Source: Bacillota bacterium
GTDB taxonomy: Bacteria > Bacillota > Dethiobacteria > DTU022
Direction: 5' to 3'
DNA length: 36,928 bases
NCBI GenBank assembly: GCA_012797175.1
Contig: JAAZPQ010000096.1
Span: 1-36,928, forward strand
The position numbers and the translations under genes are program-made. This document shows positions 1 to 9,128 of this stretch, in pieces. The notes under the pieces were generated by a model. It saw only the letters and a program-made list of their open reading frames with translations, had not been told where the DNA came from and searched no databases. Each line of letters starts with the position of its first letter. Within the stretch, counting starts at the first letter, position 1.

Positions 1-87
1 CCGGGAACCCCTTTTGAAGAGCTTCCCGATGACTGGGCCTGTCCAGATTGCGGCGTCGGCAAAGAGGAATTCACCAGGTTGGAATAG
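1..87 (+). CDS. Rubredoxin, C-terminal fragment (5' truncated by window edge)
   Basis: Frame 1 reads PGTPFEELPDDWACPDCGVGKEEFTRLE*; CPxCG with the PGTPFEELPDDW context is a rubredoxin signature. Confidence 0.93.
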   Translation, partial: PGTPFEELPDDWACPDCGVGKEEFTRLE

Positions 88-180
88 TTGCGTGCGGCAA
101 AGAAGTAGCGTAACTTTGAAACCGGGAGGCCGATGGGGGTATCCTGCAGGGTATCCCCTTAGATTAGGGGAAAACGGCGA

Positions 181-516
181 CTAAGCCTGCTCCCGTAGCA
201 GGTGGGCTACGCCGACCACCGTCTTCAGCTCAAGGACAAAAGCAATCCCCGTAGCCGGCCGCTCCAGCTTGCCGGCCTTGATAATTGCGGCCAGTACTTT
301 TTCGGATATTTCTGCTGGGACCACGGTAAAGATAATCTCTTTCTCCGGCTCTATGGGGATGCCCAGCAATTTTTTCTGTTCGTGGATGCCGGTGCCGCGG
401 CCGAACATAATTGTCGCTCCTTCAGCGCCGGCTTTTCTGGAAGCCTCAATAACCTGTTCGGCATAGCCTTTTTTGATGATGGTGACGATCAGTTCCTGAT
501 TAGAGGCCGGTGCCAT
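181..516 (-). CDS. P-II family (GlnB/GlnK-like) regulatory protein
   Basis: 111 aa, MAPASNQELIVTIIKKGYAEQVIEASRKAGAEGATIMFGRGTG...; P-II-like fold pattern. ATG overlaps the stop of the upstream DUF1538 gene (TAATG). Confidence 0.8.
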   Translation of the reverse strand: MAPASNQELIVTIIKKGYAEQVIEASRKAGAEGATIMFGRGTGIHEQKKLLGIPIEPEKEIIFTVVPAEISEKVLAAIIKAGKLERPATGIAFVLELKTVVGVAHLLREQA

Positions 517-1361
517 TACTTTTTCCCCCTTTTTAAAGTTACAGGGTTTTCTTTTTCCCGGAGCTTTTCTCTCACCCTTACTTCAACCTCTTTGTTTCCT
601 GTTATTTCTTCAGTTTCTTCTACTGTCTCTACTTCTTCTGTTTCCGTCTCTGAATCGGGATAAACGATGCCCAAGGCCAGTACCAGTAAGATCGGGGCTA
701 GGGCGATCAGGGCGACGATGCCGAAACCGTCCAGGACAGGGTCTCTTCCTTCCAGTACTGCCGCCGCTCCAATGGCCACGGCCATGATCAGGGTTACGGA
801 GATGGGACCTGTGGCTACCCCGGCAGAATCAAAGGCGATGCCGATAAATGCTGGCTGAGAGAACTTGAGCATCACCAGGGCCAGCAGGTAGCCGGGAACA
901 ACCAGGTAGTATATTGAAAAACCGTAAACTAGCTTGACCATGCCCAGGGCGGTGACCAGGGCTACGCTGATTGAGAGGGTGTAAAGAATTAGCTCGGAGC
1001 GAATATAGCCGGTGGATGCTTTCTCTACCTGGGAGCTTAATATCCGGACCGCCGGTTCAGCAAAGGTCGCGGCAAACCCGAGGAGAAAGCCGATTGGGAT
1101 CAGGCTCCAGGCATAAGGTGAATTTCCGAGAGCGCCGCCGATTTCTCGGCCAACCGGCATGAACCCGATCTTGACTCCTTGTAGAAAAAAAATCAGGCCC
1201 ACAAAAGCGATCACCAAACCCTTAAGCGTGTTCCGGAGGAGCTTGCGGGGCAATTTAAAAATAGGGCCAAAGAAAAGAAGTAGCACCAGCAAGGGACAGA
1301 CCGCTGCGGCGGCTTCTTTGCTTACCTGGCCGAGCCCTCGAAAAATGGCCAGATCGGTCAA
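516..1361 (-). CDS. DUF1538 family membrane protein (UmpB-like), with charged C-terminal tail
   Basis: 281 aa multi-TM protein resembling the adjacent DUF1538 ORF (GxxxGFxATxAEPAVRxL, SAGVATGPISVTLIMA). TTG start overlaps the upstream TGA stop. Confidence 0.78.
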   Translation of the reverse strand: MTDLAIFRGLGQVSKEAAAAVCPLLVLLLFFGPIFKLPRKLLRNTLKGLVIAFVGLIFFLQGVKIGFMPVGREIGGALGNSPYAWSLIPIGFLLGFAATFAEPAVRILSSQVEKASTGYIRSELILYTLSISVALVTALGMVKLVYGFSIYYLVVPGYLLALVMLKFSQPAFIGIAFDSAGVATGPISVTLIMAVAIGAAAVLEGRDPVLDGFGIVALIALAPILLVLALGIVYPDSETETEEVETVEETEEITGNKEVEVRVREKLREKENPVTLKRGKK

Positions 1362-2050
1362 CTAAAAAACACCCCCAGGAGCATTACCCCGATAATCGGC
1401 CCGAAAAAGGCCAGGCCCACCAGCCCAAACCCGTCTTCCAGAACAGACCTGCCGCCAAGCACTGAAGCGATGCCGATACCCAGTGCCAAGACAAAAGGAA
1501 CCAGCAGTGGGCCGGTAATCACCCCTCCGGCATCGTAAGAGATCGCCGCGAATTGAGGCGGGGTGAATATAAGAATGAAGAGGGTGATCGCGCAGCCCGC
1601 TGCGACCAGGTAAGCAAGGGGGATGTTCAAAAAGAGGCGCAGCAGGGCCAGGGCGACAAACAGGGCCACTCCTAGTGCCACCGCTGTGGTCAATGTTTTA
1701 GATCCAATTAGACCGTTTGAGGCCATCTCCACGTAATGAGCCAGAACCTGAGTGTTTGGTTCGGCTACGGTTACAGTCAGGCCGAGGATAAAGGCTATAC
1801 CCAGCAGAATCGGCAGAGAGCCTCTTTCGGCCAGTGCTGCTCCGACCGCTTCGCCAAGTGGGAGCAAGCCTATCCGAATACCGATCTGAAAGAGAAAGAG
1901 GCCCAATGTAAACATAACCGCCCCGCCGAGGAATTGTCCAACCATTGCGCCCGGTAATTTCAAGAGTAGCTGCAGCACAATAATGACAGCGATAATCGGC
2001 AGAACCGATTGGCATACTTCTAAAAAGATCTTTCTAATTTCTGTTAACAT
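1358..2050 (-). CDS. DUF1538 family membrane protein (UmpA-like)
   Basis: 230 aa multi-TM protein; GIAFILGLTVTVAEPNTQVLA and SYDAGGVITGPLLVPFVLALGIG match DUF1538-type motifs shared with the neighbouring ORF. Confidence 0.78.
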   Translation of the reverse strand: MLTEIRKIFLEVCQSVLPIIAVIIVLQLLLKLPGAMVGQFLGGAVMFTLGLFLFQIGIRIGLLPLGEAVGAALAERGSLPILLGIAFILGLTVTVAEPNTQVLAHYVEMASNGLIGSKTLTTAVALGVALFVALALLRLFLNIPLAYLVAAGCAITLFILIFTPPQFAAISYDAGGVITGPLLVPFVLALGIGIASVLGGRSVLEDGFGLVGLAFFGPIIGVMLLGVFFS

Positions 2051-2251
2051 AACCTGGTTTAGACCTTTCTAAGCTCATCTTTATAAATATTAACGTATTC
2101 TTTTCAAAATGTCTACGAAACTTTGCTTTTTGTAATCCCCGTCAGGCGAAAATATCTAAAGGCGGTACCAAAAATCACCAACTGGCTCTTGAGTCCGGGG
2201 CGGGAGTATGCTTAACTTATGTAAGGAAGAACTAACTTTGGAGGGTGAACC

Positions 2252-4288
2252 TTGGAAACCGGTGAAGACAGAAAATTACTTAGACCACGCGCTAACGCGG
2301 ATCCGGCCTGGTCGGAGCGGCTACGGTGTGAACTGAATGAGGCCCAGTTTAAGTTTGCGACCGCGGATGACGCGGTAATTCTAGGCCTGGCTGGCCCCGG
2401 CTCGGGGAAAACACGGGCCCTGGTTTACCGGGCCGCCCACCTAATCAAGTGCGGGGTTCCGCCCGGAGAGATCCTGCTGCTGACCTTTACCAACAAGGCT
2501 GCTGAAGAGATGAAGGAGCGTTTAAGTAAGCTGCTCGGTTCCTGGCCCGAGGGGCTCTGGGCAGGCACCTTTCATAGTATCGGGGCGCGGATACTGCGAC
2601 GGCATGCTCCCTTGGTACGGCGGAAGAGCAATTTTTCGATCCTGGACGAAGACGATAGCCGCAGTATTTTCAGGCAGCTGGCGGCCACCCTTCCCCACGG
2701 CCTGGACGAAGAAGAACGGCGCCTTCTGTTAAGGCGAGGGCTGCTGGGGCGGATGATCAGCCGAGCGCGCAACTCCGGCCTCTCCTTACGCGAGGTGATG
2801 GCTGATGAATATACTTTCAACCTCGATTGCCTGCCGCTGGTAGAGAAGCTGGCTTTACTCTATGAGCAGAAAAAAGAAGAAGCCAACGCTTTTGACTTTG
2901 ACGATCTTCTGCTGCGTTGGTTGGAGCTCTTTGAAGAGCATCCTGAAATCAAAGAGCATTACCGGGAGCGCTTTGCCCATGTTCTGGTTGATGAATTTCA
3001 GGATACCAATATTGTCCAGGCCCGCTTGGTTGACCAATTTGCCGGCGCTGCTTCCATCTGTGCCGTCGGCGATGACGCCCAGTCGATCTACGCTTTCCGT
3101 TTTGCCCATGTCGGTAACATCTTATCATTTCCCGAGAAATATCCGCAGGCTCTGGTCGTGCGCATGGAGCAGAATTACCGCAGCACCCCTGAAATCGTGG
3201 CCCTGGCCAATGCTTCGATTGCTTTTAACCGGGTTCAACTACCGAAAAAACTGTTTTCGCAGAACTCTCCCGGCGAAAAACCGCTGGTGGTCGGCGCCAG
3301 GGATGCCGGCGAGGAGGCCTCGTTTGTCCTCGACCGGATCATGGCCTTGCACCGTGGCGGCCTTCCTTTAAAAGAGATGGCCGTGCTCTATCGCAGCGCC
3401 TTTCTCTCTACAGAGGTGGAGTTTGCCCTGGTGCGGCAGGGAATTCCCTATCGCACTTTTGGCGGGGTCAAGTTTCTGCAAAAAAGCCACATTAAGGATA
3501 TTCTTGCCTATTTGAAGGTGCTTCACAATCCCGTCGATGCAGAAGCCTGGCGGCGGCTGGCGCTGCTGCAGCCGGGATTGGGCCAGGCCACCTTTAACCG
3601 TCTCTGGAATGATCTGAAAGAGAGCCCCGATCCCCTCGGGGCCGCCCTTTCCGGCCGGGTTACCCCGGCCAGGGGAAAAGAAGGCTGGCGGTCACTTTGC
3701 CGGACCCTGGAAGCGCTCCGTGCCCGGCTCCCCGTTGCTGGTAGCGGTGAAAGTGGTAAAAAAGGAAACGGTATTGCCGGGCTCATTGCTGAGGCCATGG
3801 ACGGTAATTATGAACAGATTTTGCAGAAGAACTACCCGGATCAATATGAGGAGAGGTTAAGGGGGATTGAGCGGCTGGCCGAAAATGCTGCGCGTTACGA
3901 CTCGCTGGGTGCCTTTCTCGAGTCGCTGGCCTTGGAGGAATCGCTCTTTGCCGACGCCGCCGCCTCCGAGCGAATCGACGGGGATCACCTCACCCTCTCA
4001 ACCGTGCACAGCGCCAAGGGGAAGGAGTGGGAGGCGGTCTTTGTCATCGGTCTTAACGAGGGCAGCTTTCCCAGCCACCGCGCCGGTGATGAGGAGCTGC
4101 CGGAAGAGCGCCGTCTCTTCTACGTAGCGGTAACCAGGGCGCGGCGTTACCTTTACCTGAGCACCTATTGGGCGGATTATCGCAGCTGGGGGCCGGTTAC
4201 GGGAGAGCCTTCCCTCTTTCTAAAGGAGCTTCCGCAGGATTGTTTCGAAGCGGTTCTTATTGAAGGAACAGGATTTACCGGTTCTTAA
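2252..4288 (+). CDS. UvrD/PcrA/Rep-family superfamily 1 DNA helicase
   Basis: Walker A GPGSGKT, LLLTFTNKAAEEMKER, VLVDEFQDTN, GDDAQSIYAFRFA, QNYRST, STVHSAKGKEWEAVFVIGLNEGSFP, EERRLFYVAVTRAR. TTG start preceded by GGAGGGTG. Confidence 0.95.
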   Translation: METGEDRKLLRPRANADPAWSERLRCELNEAQFKFATADDAVILGLAGPGSGKTRALVYRAAHLIKCGVPPGEILLLTFTNKAAEEMKERLSKLLGSWPEGLWAGTFHSIGARILRRHAPLVRRKSNFSILDEDDSRSIFRQLAATLPHGLDEEERRLLLRRGLLGRMISRARNSGLSLREVMADEYTFNLDCLPLVEKLALLYEQKKEEANAFDFDDLLLRWLELFEEHPEIKEHYRERFAHVLVDEFQDTNIVQARLVDQFAGAASICAVGDDAQSIYAFRFAHVGNILSFPEKYPQALVVRMEQNYRSTPEIVALANASIAFNRVQLPKKLFSQNSPGEKPLVVGARDAGEEASFVLDRIMALHRGGLPLKEMAVLYRSAFLSTEVEFALVRQGIPYRTFGGVKFLQKSHIKDILAYLKVLHNPVDAEAWRRLALLQPGLGQATFNRLWNDLKESPDPLGAALSGRVTPARGKEGWRSLCRTLEALRARLPVAGSGESGKKGNGIAGLIAEAMDGNYEQILQKNYPDQYEERLRGIERLAENAARYDSLGAFLESLALEESLFADAAASERIDGDHLTLSTVHSAKGKEWEAVFVIGLNEGSFPSHRAGDEELPEERRLFYVAVTRARRYLYLSTYWADYRSWGPVTGEPSLFLKELPQDCFEAVLIEGTGFTGS

Positions 4289-4369
4289 AGCCATTTTGGT
4301 CCTGCTGCCGGGCTGCAGCGCGATCTCTCCAGAAACTGGGTAAAAATATAAGGGAGGAGGGTGGATGTA

Positions 4370-4639
4370 ATGGCAAATGGTGCTGCTGCGGCGGCTATCG
4401 CCCAGGCCATTAAAGCCAGCGGGGCACTCGTCAGGGTTTCTCCGGCAGACTTCTCTACGATCGTCGGCCGGGTCGATAGCCCTCTGGTAGTCATGTCTGT
4501 TGGAAGGTTCCTGGGGACGACTTACCATTACCTGACCAGTTACAAAGGGCTGATCTTCTACACGAAAAGTCCAGAACAGCTTCTGATGAAGGGGAACACC
4601 GAGTTTGTGATCGCCAAAAGTATCTATATCCCGAGCTAG
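4370..4639 (+). CDS. Conserved-looking hypothetical protein, about 89 aa
   Basis: MANGAAAAAIAQAIKASGALVRVSPADFSTIVGRVDSPLVVMSVGRFLGTTYHYLTSYKGLIFYTK...; GGGAGGAGG upstream of the ATG at 4370 (ORF track start is 4361). Confidence 0.7.
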   Translation: MANGAAAAAIAQAIKASGALVRVSPADFSTIVGRVDSPLVVMSVGRFLGTTYHYLTSYKGLIFYTKSPEQLLMKGNTEFVIAKSIYIPS

Positions 4640-4791
4640 ACGGGTTATCCCTGTGAAATGGTTTGTCTCCGGCAGCAGAGCAATGAGCGGCCTGGTTCTG
4701 CTAGCGGTTCCATGGTTGCTCACCTGGCTGGAAGGGGGATTTCAGGCAGAGCTTGAGGAAAATATAAGATCATGCGGAGGTTTCATTAAAG

Positions 4792-5853
4792 ATGCCACTT
4801 AATAATCTATGCGGCCGGGCAACGGGAATTGGCAGCACGCCGCACCCAGATCCCGCCGCGGCCCTGGATCTGATTTTTACATATTTCAAAGAGATTCCCC
4901 ACTGGCCCCAGCTGCCCCGGCGCGGCGCTGCGGAGGGGTTAGCCCGGCAATACCTGGGCCCCCTGTTAAAACACGGGCTCATCTTGCCCCGTCCTAACGG
5001 GACACCTTACTTTTGTCTTGATGATCCCGGGTGGGAGAAGCGCTGTCTTGATTACTACGAACTGCTGCTGGCCGGTGAGAATGCTTTACAAAGCAGCGAG
5101 TTTGCTTTTATGGAAGAGAGTGCCGCCGGTTTCTACGCATTCCTGGAGCGCTGTGCACGGCAGCCTCCCCCAGAGGCCCTGTGCCTGAAAGGGCAGGTTG
5201 CCGGTCCGATCACGGTTGGTTTCAGGGTGACCGATCCTGCGGGGAAGCCCTCCTTTTATGATCCTTCTTTAAGGGAGATCATCGTAAAAACTTTGGCCGC
5301 GGCGGCATGCTGGCAGGCGCGGCAGTTACAGGCCTTTGGATCTCCGGCGCTCATCTTTGTCGATGAACCGGCCCTCTACCATTATGGCACCTCCACGGCG
5401 GTAGGGCTGGGCCGGCCGGAGATCGAGGCCTCTCTGGAAGAGATATTTACGGCGGTGCGCTCTACCGGGGGGCTCACCGGGCTACATAGTTGCGCCGGCA
5501 ACGACTGGTCGCTTGTCACCGGGCTTTCGCTGGATATAATTAATTTTGACGCTTATGACTATTTTTCGTCGCTGCTGGTTTACAGCGATCTCCTGAACCC
5601 CTTTTTCACCCGGGGAGGCGCCCTGGCCTGGGGGATTGTCCCTTCTTCGGAGAAAGCTCAATCCGAAGAGCTCTCTTCATTGCAGCGGCTTTTCGAATCC
5701 CAGGTGGAGGCGTTAGTAAAACAGGGTGTCGATGAAAATTATCTCCGGAGCCGTTATTTAATCACGCCGTCCTGCGGGGCCGGAACTCTCTCTCCGGATC
5801 TGGCAGAGAGGGTCTATTATTTAACCGCGTCCCTCGCGGAGAGAATATCATAA
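4792..5853 (+). CDS. Cobalamin-independent methionine synthase (MetE C-terminal)/UROD-like protein
   Basis: 353 aa; ATGIGSTPHPDP start, KGQVAGPITVG, LIFVDEPAL, GLHSCAGNDWSL, INFDAYDYF, AWGIVPSS, LITPSCGAGTLSPDLAERVYYL. Confidence 0.8.
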   Translation: MPLNNLCGRATGIGSTPHPDPAAALDLIFTYFKEIPHWPQLPRRGAAEGLARQYLGPLLKHGLILPRPNGTPYFCLDDPGWEKRCLDYYELLLAGENALQSSEFAFMEESAAGFYAFLERCARQPPPEALCLKGQVAGPITVGFRVTDPAGKPSFYDPSLREIIVKTLAAAACWQARQLQAFGSPALIFVDEPALYHYGTSTAVGLGRPEIEASLEEIFTAVRSTGGLTGLHSCAGNDWSLVTGLSLDIINFDAYDYFSSLLVYSDLLNPFFTRGGALAWGIVPSSEKAQSEELSSLQRLFESQVEALVKQGVDENYLRSRYLITPSCGAGTLSPDLAERVYYLTASLAERIS

Positions 5854-5866
5854 GGGAGTTGGGCTA

Positions 5867-6937
5867 ATGAACGCCGAAGAGATCAAAGAGCTGATCATGG
5901 AGCTTTCCCGTACCGTCGGGATCTCCGGGAGCGAGGATGAGGCCGCCGCAGCGGTTTCCGGCTACCTGGAGCGCTATACTTCCCAGATCTGGCGGGATCG
6001 CCTGGGCAACCTGATTGCTTTTAAAGGGGGTCAAAATGATGGTGCAGAGCCCTTTTCGCTGGCCCTGGTGGCTCACCTCGACGAGATCGGGGCCATGGTT
6101 ACCAGGATCGAAGAAGGGGGGGCGCTGCGTTTTACCGGCGTCGGGGGGATTGACCCCCGGATTCTTCCCGGCCAGCCTGTGCAGGTGCATGGGAAGACAG
6201 TTCTGAAGGGGGTTATCGGGGCCAAAGCGCCACACCTTCTTACGGTTAAAGAGCGCCGGGAGGAGCTGAAATTTGAGGATCTTTTTATTGACCTCGGTTT
6301 AAGCAGGGAGCAGGCTGAAATGCAGGTGCGCATCGGTGACCTGGTCTCATTCGATGCGCCGCCGGTGGCCATGGTTGCGGGAAACAGCCTTGCCGGGAAG
6401 TCGCTCGACAATCGCGCCGGCGTGGCCGCGCTGGTTATCTGTGCTGCGGAGCTTGCCGCTGTTTGCCACCGGGCTAATCTTTATTTCGTGGCCAGTGTTC
6501 AGGAAGAGGTTGGTTTACGCGGTGCCATCACCGCTGCTTACGGCCTGGTACCGGACCTGGCGGTGGCCATCGATGTTACTCACGGAGAGGCTCCCGGGCT
6601 GGCCCCCCCCGATGTTTTTGAACTGGGCGGAGGACCGGTTATCTCCGTGGGGCCCAATTATCACCCGGCCTTGACTCGCCGGCTGGAAGAGGTGGCCTCT
6701 GCTGATCGCTTCGCCGTGCAGCGTGAGGCCGACCCGGCTTCTCCCGGCACCGACGCCTGGGTGATCCAGGTCTCGCGGGAAGGGATCCCCTGTGCGTTGC
6801 TGTCGATACCGCTGCGCTACATGCATACCACGGTGGAGATGTTGAACCTGGATGACCTGACCAATACCGGGCGGCTGTTGGCTTCTTTTGCTCGCAGCCT
6901 TGATCGCCCGTTCGTGGAGGGACTGGCATGTTTCTAG
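5867..6937 (+). CDS. M42 family metallopeptidase (glutamyl/deblocking aminopeptidase type), copy 1
   Basis: VAHLDEIGAMV, SLDNRAGVAALV, QEEVGLRGA, AIDVTHGEAPG, GTDAW, RYMHTTVEM M42 motifs. Confidence 0.92.
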   Translation: MNAEEIKELIMELSRTVGISGSEDEAAAAVSGYLERYTSQIWRDRLGNLIAFKGGQNDGAEPFSLALVAHLDEIGAMVTRIEEGGALRFTGVGGIDPRILPGQPVQVHGKTVLKGVIGAKAPHLLTVKERREELKFEDLFIDLGLSREQAEMQVRIGDLVSFDAPPVAMVAGNSLAGKSLDNRAGVAALVICAAELAAVCHRANLYFVASVQEEVGLRGAITAAYGLVPDLAVAIDVTHGEAPGLAPPDVFELGGGPVISVGPNYHPALTRRLEEVASADRFAVQREADPASPGTDAWVIQVSREGIPCALLSIPLRYMHTTVEMLNLDDLTNTGRLLASFARSLDRPFVEGLACF

Positions 6938-7941
6938 AAAAATTATCCAACTTGCCCGGTGTTTCCGGGGATGAAGGAGCGGTTCGCGAGGCGATTATCG
7001 AGATATTACAGGGTCATCCGCAGCTGGAGTGGCGGACCGATACCACCGGTAATCTCCTGGTGCGTAAAAATGGGAGCTCTTCACCTTCCAGGCGGGTCAT
7101 GCTGGCCGCGCACATGGATGAGGTCGGCCTGATTATCGTCTCGATTGAGAAAAGCGGCCATCTTAAGTTTAAATCCGTCGGTGGTATCGACAGCCGGGTC
7201 CTGGTCTCCAAAAGGGTGCGCGTGGGGCGGGAGGGAATCCCCGGAGTTATCGGCGTCAAAGCGATCCATCTACAGAAACCGGATGAGCGGAAGAAGCCCT
7301 TTAAAGAAGATCAGCTCTATATCGATATCGGGGCTAAAAACAAAGAGGAAGCGGAAAAACATGTTTCGATAGGCAGCTATGCCGCCTTCGACACGGAATG
7401 TCTCTCCTTCGGCGAGGGCTGCTTTCGCGGCAAGGCTTTTGACGACCGGGCCGGCTGTGCCGTGCTGCTGGAGCTGCTCCGGGAGAAGAACTCTCTCTCC
7501 TTTGACGCTGCCTTCACTGTTCAGGAGGAGGTTGGCCTGCGGGGGGCACGGGTGGCCTCTTATACCCTTCGCCCGCAGCTCGCCCTTGCGGTGGAGGCGA
7601 CCGCCGCCGCAGACACTCCAGATACCAAGAAGGAGCAGAGCGCTGCCGTACTTGGAAAGGGGCCCGCGCTCAGCTTCATGGATCGAACACTGATTGTCGA
7701 TCGGGGTATTTTGCAGAGCCTGATCGAGGCCGGTGAGAGGACTCAGGTCCCCTTTCAGTTTCGTCGTGCTACCGCCGGGGGCACCGATGCCGGGGCCATC
7801 GCTCTCAGCAGGGAAGGGGTCAAGGCCGGTGTCGTGGCGGTTCCCTGCCGCTATATCCATTCGCCTTGCAGCGTGCTAAAAGAAAGTGATCTGCAGGATA
7901 CCGTCTCCCTGGTGCGGGCCTGGCTTGAAGCAATAGCTTAA
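6928..7941 (+). CDS. M42 family metallopeptidase, copy 2
   Basis: AAHMDEVGLII, AFDDRAGCAVL, QEEVGLRGARV, AVEATAAADTPD, GGTDAGAI, RYIHSPCSVL; start overlaps the end of copy 1. Confidence 0.92.
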   Translation: MFLEKLSNLPGVSGDEGAVREAIIEILQGHPQLEWRTDTTGNLLVRKNGSSSPSRRVMLAAHMDEVGLIIVSIEKSGHLKFKSVGGIDSRVLVSKRVRVGREGIPGVIGVKAIHLQKPDERKKPFKEDQLYIDIGAKNKEEAEKHVSIGSYAAFDTECLSFGEGCFRGKAFDDRAGCAVLLELLREKNSLSFDAAFTVQEEVGLRGARVASYTLRPQLALAVEATAAADTPDTKKEQSAAVLGKGPALSFMDRTLIVDRGILQSLIEAGERTQVPFQFRRATAGGTDAGAIALSREGVKAGVVAVPCRYIHSPCSVLKESDLQDTVSLVRAWLEAIA

Positions 7942-7969
7942 AAATATGATGAGGTGGCGATAAATTAAT

Positions 7970-8986
7970 ATGGAAGCATTAATTAAAGAGTTAGTTGAGA
8001 CCTACGGGCCCTCCGGAGAAGAGACGGCAGTAAGAGAGCTGATCGACGAGAAGGTTAGGGGTTCTGTTGACCGCACTTTCACTGATAATTTAGGCAATCT
8101 TTTTGCTCTCCGGGAGGGCCCCGCTCCCCGGCTGATGTTCTCGGCGCATATGGATGAGATCGGGGTGATCGTGACCCATATCGACGGCAACGGTTTTTTG
8201 CGCATCACCCCGATTGGCGGCGTGGCGCCGCACCTGCTGGTCGGCCAGAGGCTGAGGTTTAAAGACGGTGTTATCGGTACTGTTTACCATGAAAAGATCA
8301 AGGGGTTAAAGGAGCTCAGCTGGCCTAAACTCTATCTTGACATCGGAGCGGCTAGCCGCGAAGCGGCGAAAGAGCGCGTCCGCATCGGCGACATGGCCTG
8401 CCTGCACCAGCCTTTTGTAAATCTGGGAGAGCGCTACCTGGCCAAGGCCATGGACGATCGTATCGGATGTGCTGTCCTTGTTGAAGCGGCCCGCCGGCTA
8501 CCCCCATCCCTGCCGCAGGGGGTCTGCTTTCTCTTCTCAGTGCAGGAAGAGGTAGGGCTGCGCGGTGCTACTACCGCCGCTTACCGGCTTGAGCCTGACT
8601 ACGGCTTCGCCGTCGATGTCACCTCGGTCGGTGATACTCCGGAGGCACCGCTGATGGCGGTAAGCCTGGGAAAGGGGCCGGCAATCAAGGTTAAAGACAG
8701 CTCTGTGCTTTGTCATCCCCGGGTGCGTGAGTTGATGATCGAGACTGCCGAGAGAGAGAAGATTCCGTACCAGCTTGAGGTCCTGGAGCGCGGCGGGACC
8801 GATGCCGGGGCCATTCACCTTTCCCGTGAAGGGATCCCCTCCGGGGCCGTCTCGATTCCCTGCCGCTATGTCCACGCTCCTTCGGAGATGGTTGATGTTA
8901 GCGATGTCCGGCATGCGGTTAACCTGGTCATGAAGCTTTCCACCCGGGCCTGGCCGCTTCTTGATTCCGGGAACGGTTCCAGGTAG
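7970..8986 (+). CDS. M42 family metallopeptidase, copy 3
   Basis: SAHMDEIGVIV, AMDDRIGCAVL, QEEVGLRGATT, AVDVTSVGDTPEAP, GGTDAGAI, RYVHAPSEMVD. Confidence 0.92.
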   Translation: MEALIKELVETYGPSGEETAVRELIDEKVRGSVDRTFTDNLGNLFALREGPAPRLMFSAHMDEIGVIVTHIDGNGFLRITPIGGVAPHLLVGQRLRFKDGVIGTVYHEKIKGLKELSWPKLYLDIGAASREAAKERVRIGDMACLHQPFVNLGERYLAKAMDDRIGCAVLVEAARRLPPSLPQGVCFLFSVQEEVGLRGATTAAYRLEPDYGFAVDVTSVGDTPEAPLMAVSLGKGPAIKVKDSSVLCHPRVRELMIETAEREKIPYQLEVLERGGTDAGAIHLSREGIPSGAVSIPCRYVHAPSEMVDVSDVRHAVNLVMKLSTRAWPLLDSGNGSR

Positions 8987-9128
8987 AGCTTCCATGGCTG
9001 AAGTATGCTTAACTCCCCTGCCGTTTTGGCGTTGCCTTCTTATTTTTGGAAAAGAGTAAGTTTTGATCTGTTATAAGCTTATGATATACTTTAATAAGAA
9101 TTTTGAAACAGCCGGGGGATGGTAGTTC

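Noticed and set aside
124-180. Repeated GGGTATCC/TATCCCC and TCCCCT..AGGGGA segment between rubredoxin and P-II genes
   Set aside because: Mostly a short direct repeat with a weak 6-bp stem; could be a poor terminator between convergent genes but not convincing enough to annotate.
2572-3798. Several antisense or alternate-frame ORFs inside the helicase gene (2572-2820, 2855-3109, 2862-3371, 3523-3798)
   Set aside because: They overlap a convincing UvrD-type CDS with full helicase motifs; composition is that of shadow ORFs in a GC-rich gene.
4653-4802. 49-aa ORF (VKWFVSGSRAMSGLVLLAVPWLLTWLEGGFQAELEENIRSCGGFIKDAT) overlapping the MetE-like start
   Set aside because: Has a hydrophobic segment, but a GTG start with no convincing SD and no homology cue; not enough support to call it coding.
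7270-7860. 196-aa minus-strand ORF opposite M42 copy 2
   Set aside because: Antisense to a motif-complete peptidase gene, with low-complexity shadow sequence and no recognisable domain.
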